Origin: Paraspadella gotoi
Lineage: Eukaryota > Chaetognatha
Assembly (NCBI GenBank): GCA_051294375.1
Contig: CM119271.1
Coordinates: 3,503,061-3,567,060 of the forward strand
Direction: 5' to 3'
DNA length: 64,000 bases
Shown: positions 61,750 to 64,000 of the stretch, one piece after another
Layout of the letters: the number at the start of each line of letters is the position of its first letter
Position numbering within the stretch: position 1 is the stretch's first letter
Program-made: the position numbers and the translations under genes
The notes under the pieces: model-generated
Database searches by the model: none
Told to the model about the DNA's origin: nothing
The model's input: only the letters and a program-made list of their open reading frames with translations

Positions 61750-62336
61750 CTCTTTCAGCAATTTCCTGCTGTCTTCTTTTCCGCTGGGTATTGATGATGT
61801 CAAAGGTCGCGTTGTTGCTTCTCCACTTCCTCGATTTTTTCATGCGTTGGATTTTTAATGAGGCCGACGTCAAAACGATCGCTAACAAACAAACTATTTT
61901 TTAAATTTTAATGGTCATTTTTCAATTTAATACTGAGTGGAGTAGAAGTTAGAATATCATGAAGTTTGTAAACAACACGATGACGTCCTAAGTCTAAACT
62001 GCGCGACCAAAAGCCGCCATTTTCAAACGCGCAATATAAAAGAAAAGCAAGACCTACATTTTCTTTTCCCCCAAGATTTCGAAAAAACACGAAATTTGGT
62101 ATGAAGCGTATCTTTATCTCTCTCTCTCTCTGTCTTTTTCCCCGTTTTTTTTCTCTCTCTCTGTCTCTTTCCCTGCTTTTCTCTTCCCGGATCGAGACCT
62201 TCTCTTTTTCAATACATCTCGATTTTGATTTGATTTTTTTTTACATTTATAAGAAAACTTCTTGGAGGAAGATCCGGCAATTCTGTCCGGGACGACACGC
62301 CATCCGGGATCTCTCTCTCTCTCTCTCTCTCTCTCT
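60649..62336. repeat. Upstream region of the visible NALF-like exons, dominated by GA/CT arrays
   Basis: GA or CT arrays at 61105-61165, 61240-61325, 61485-61575, 61692-61755, 62112-62165 and 62310-62336. The opposed CT (61240-61325) and GA (61485-61575) arrays could pair in RNA. No coding exon recognised. Confidence 0.8.
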
Positions 62337-62361
62337 NNNNNNNNNNNNNNNNNNNNNNNNN
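62337..62361. other. Assembly gap (25 N)
   Basis: Interrupts a CT array. The sequence after it is the second copy of 53852-55533, so the join is suspect. Confidence 0.99.
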
Positions 62362-64000
62362 AATACATGTATTTCGATTGAAATGAAATAATTTTATAAA
62401 CATACGCCGATGCCTCTTTCACTGCCCAGTATTAAAATATAAAAAAGAAAATTTAGGATGAAATGAAACAATTATTACTTAATAATGAAATTGTACAACC
62501 AATAAATTTATAGGTTGTTAAGTGCGAACCGGGCCTGGTCAGAAGTTCGAAGTAGGTTTTTATTTTCATTCACTTTTGACGTTTTTTGTACGGCTTCTTT
62601 TCGGTATAAAAAAGAACTTCTCTAGCAATGAACGTCAGAGGGAATTCAATAGATTCGAGTAGACTTTACCGAAAGAAACAAAAGACAACGTATGTTCCAA
62701 GGTGACTTTTCCGGAAGCTTGCACTTAGTCTATATGAGGCGAGGTATATTTAAATCATTCTTGTTTGGGAAGGTTCCAAATCATTAACCTGACTTGACAA
62801 GTTTGTTCTAACGAAGAGAAATTAAATCAAATTTGAACGCCAGCTATTTGGTCGCTTTTTGTACCAAGTTAGGAATATATATTTTATTTTATAAAATATT
62901 TCCGAATTTACATTGAATTTTTTTCAGTTGTTAGAAGTTAAAAAAGCAAAATATTGAGCTTACTTCAATTGAAACAAAAATTATATTTAAATTTTTTATT
63001 TATTTTTAATATTATTATTTTATTTATGTAGTTAATAATTTAAATTTTAAAAAATTTGATAATGTTAAAGGCATTGCGCTTTTTTTTGATTTAAAAAAAG
63101 TGTCTTTATAGCTCTCTAGAAAAGAAGGAAAAACGCATAACATTAACATCGGGTTAAAAAAGATTAGCGTTAAAAGTGTGGAAAAACATTTTCTATCATC
63201 AATACCTCAATTCATTGTTATGAGACATGCCCAGATAAATGTAAGTAATAATTAATGCTGAAGGAAGGCATACTAAATATTAAGAATGTTTTACCTATAT
63301 TTAATATATTTTTTATTGAATAAATGAGAACCTTTCAACAATTATGTGAATATACTGTTTTTCTAAATAGTATGTCTAGCTGAAAAATAATCAGCAGGGC
63401 AAGGTTATTGACCTAGACGCGAAAAGTATCTGAGTGAGTTCAAAAGATTCGCATTTCAAAATGCAATATATTATATTCAACTCAATCTAACACACATCAA
63501 TATATATCATGTAAAAACACAATTTCCACTGAATATTTTTTTTTAAAAATCAAGAACACATTCGATCATAGCGTTGCTTTGTACATTGCTTTAAATGTTC
63601 GTCTACTGATACTATTAATTAATTTACACTTTACACGATCATTATGAACACGATTCGTAGCAAGTTTCAAGCTCCTTTTTTGAGGTATAATTTTCTCTTG
63701 AAATTTTCAGACTCTAATTTACTCTACACGCAATGTTACTACAAATCGTGATAAAAATTATCATTCATTTTTTTTTCAGACCGAGAGGCGGTTTTAAGGA
63801 AAAAAAAAAGAAATCTATAATTTTTTAAAAGATTCTTGGCGACACATTTAGAGAGAAAATAGAATAAGTTCGCAGCAGACACCGAAAAACAGCGAAATTA
63901 AGATACTATGAAAAAATTAAAGCGATTTGTTGCCATGCCCAGATTTTTTTTTGTTTATTCGAAGTTCGAACGGAAACATTAAAAGCAAACTAGATTAATG
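62362..64000. repeat. 1.7 kb duplicated non-coding segment, copy 2
   Basis: Second copy of 53852-55533, running off the window. It starts immediately after an N gap, at the same base at which the first copy's match begins. No gene. Confidence 0.9.

Noticed and set aside
61105-62336. Many open frames of alternating Arg-Glu or Ser-Leu
   Set aside because: They are simple translations of GA/CT dinucleotide arrays.

Overview
This window is nuclear DNA of an animal. The genes have many short GT-AG introns and encode typical metazoan proteins: anosmin-1, a PACSIN/syndapin F-BAR protein, KCTD, kynureninase, the ciliary factor FOXJ1 and a NALCN-channel auxiliary subunit. DNA between genes is AT-rich and full of GA/CT microsatellites and dispersed repeats. 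Telomere-type CCCTAA/TTAGGG motifs are abundant inside one mobile element. That motif is ancestral for animals and differs from the usual arthropod (TTAGG) and rhabditid nematode (TTAGGC) forms, and FOXJ1 implies motile cilia. I read this as a non-arthropod bilaterian invertebrate but cannot name the phylum.

Layout. 1-2243: decayed Ty3/gypsy pol (-). 3041-6493: anosmin-1/KAL-1 (+). 7292-23171: PACSIN/syndapin (-), with large introns full of repeats; 6546-9803 and 9812-16160 are two copies of one segment, and only the second holds a ~3 kb foldback element with telomere-like repeats. 19593-22565 and 22666-26346 are two copies of a second segment carrying PACSIN exon 1, a tentative (+) exon and a KCTD-like BTB gene (-). 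26254-28302: two (-) genes sharing an unrecognised domain. 29656-30724: four-helix membrane protein (-). 33529-37981: kynureninase (+). 38705-42908: LRR receptor with an IRE1/RNase L-type cytoplasmic end (+). 42909-48778: mostly repeats and a large CTTT microsatellite. 49612-53549: FOXJ1 (+). 56088-60648: NALF/FAM155-like gene (-), 5' end not in view. 62362-64000: a copy of 53852-55533.

The most notable feature is the gene at 38705-42908. It encodes a signal peptide, an LRR ectodomain, one membrane helix, a pseudokinase that has lost its catalytic residues, and a KEN ribonuclease domain with all four residues that align to the IRE1 catalytic set. I know of no described receptor with this architecture. 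It suggests a surface or endomembrane sensor that signals by cutting RNA.

Assembly caution: six N gaps, two tandem near-duplicates that look like unmerged haplotypes, and many one-base indels between copies. Frameshifts inside duplicated segments should not be taken as biology without reads. The genes here look unrelated in function; I see no operon-like arrangement.
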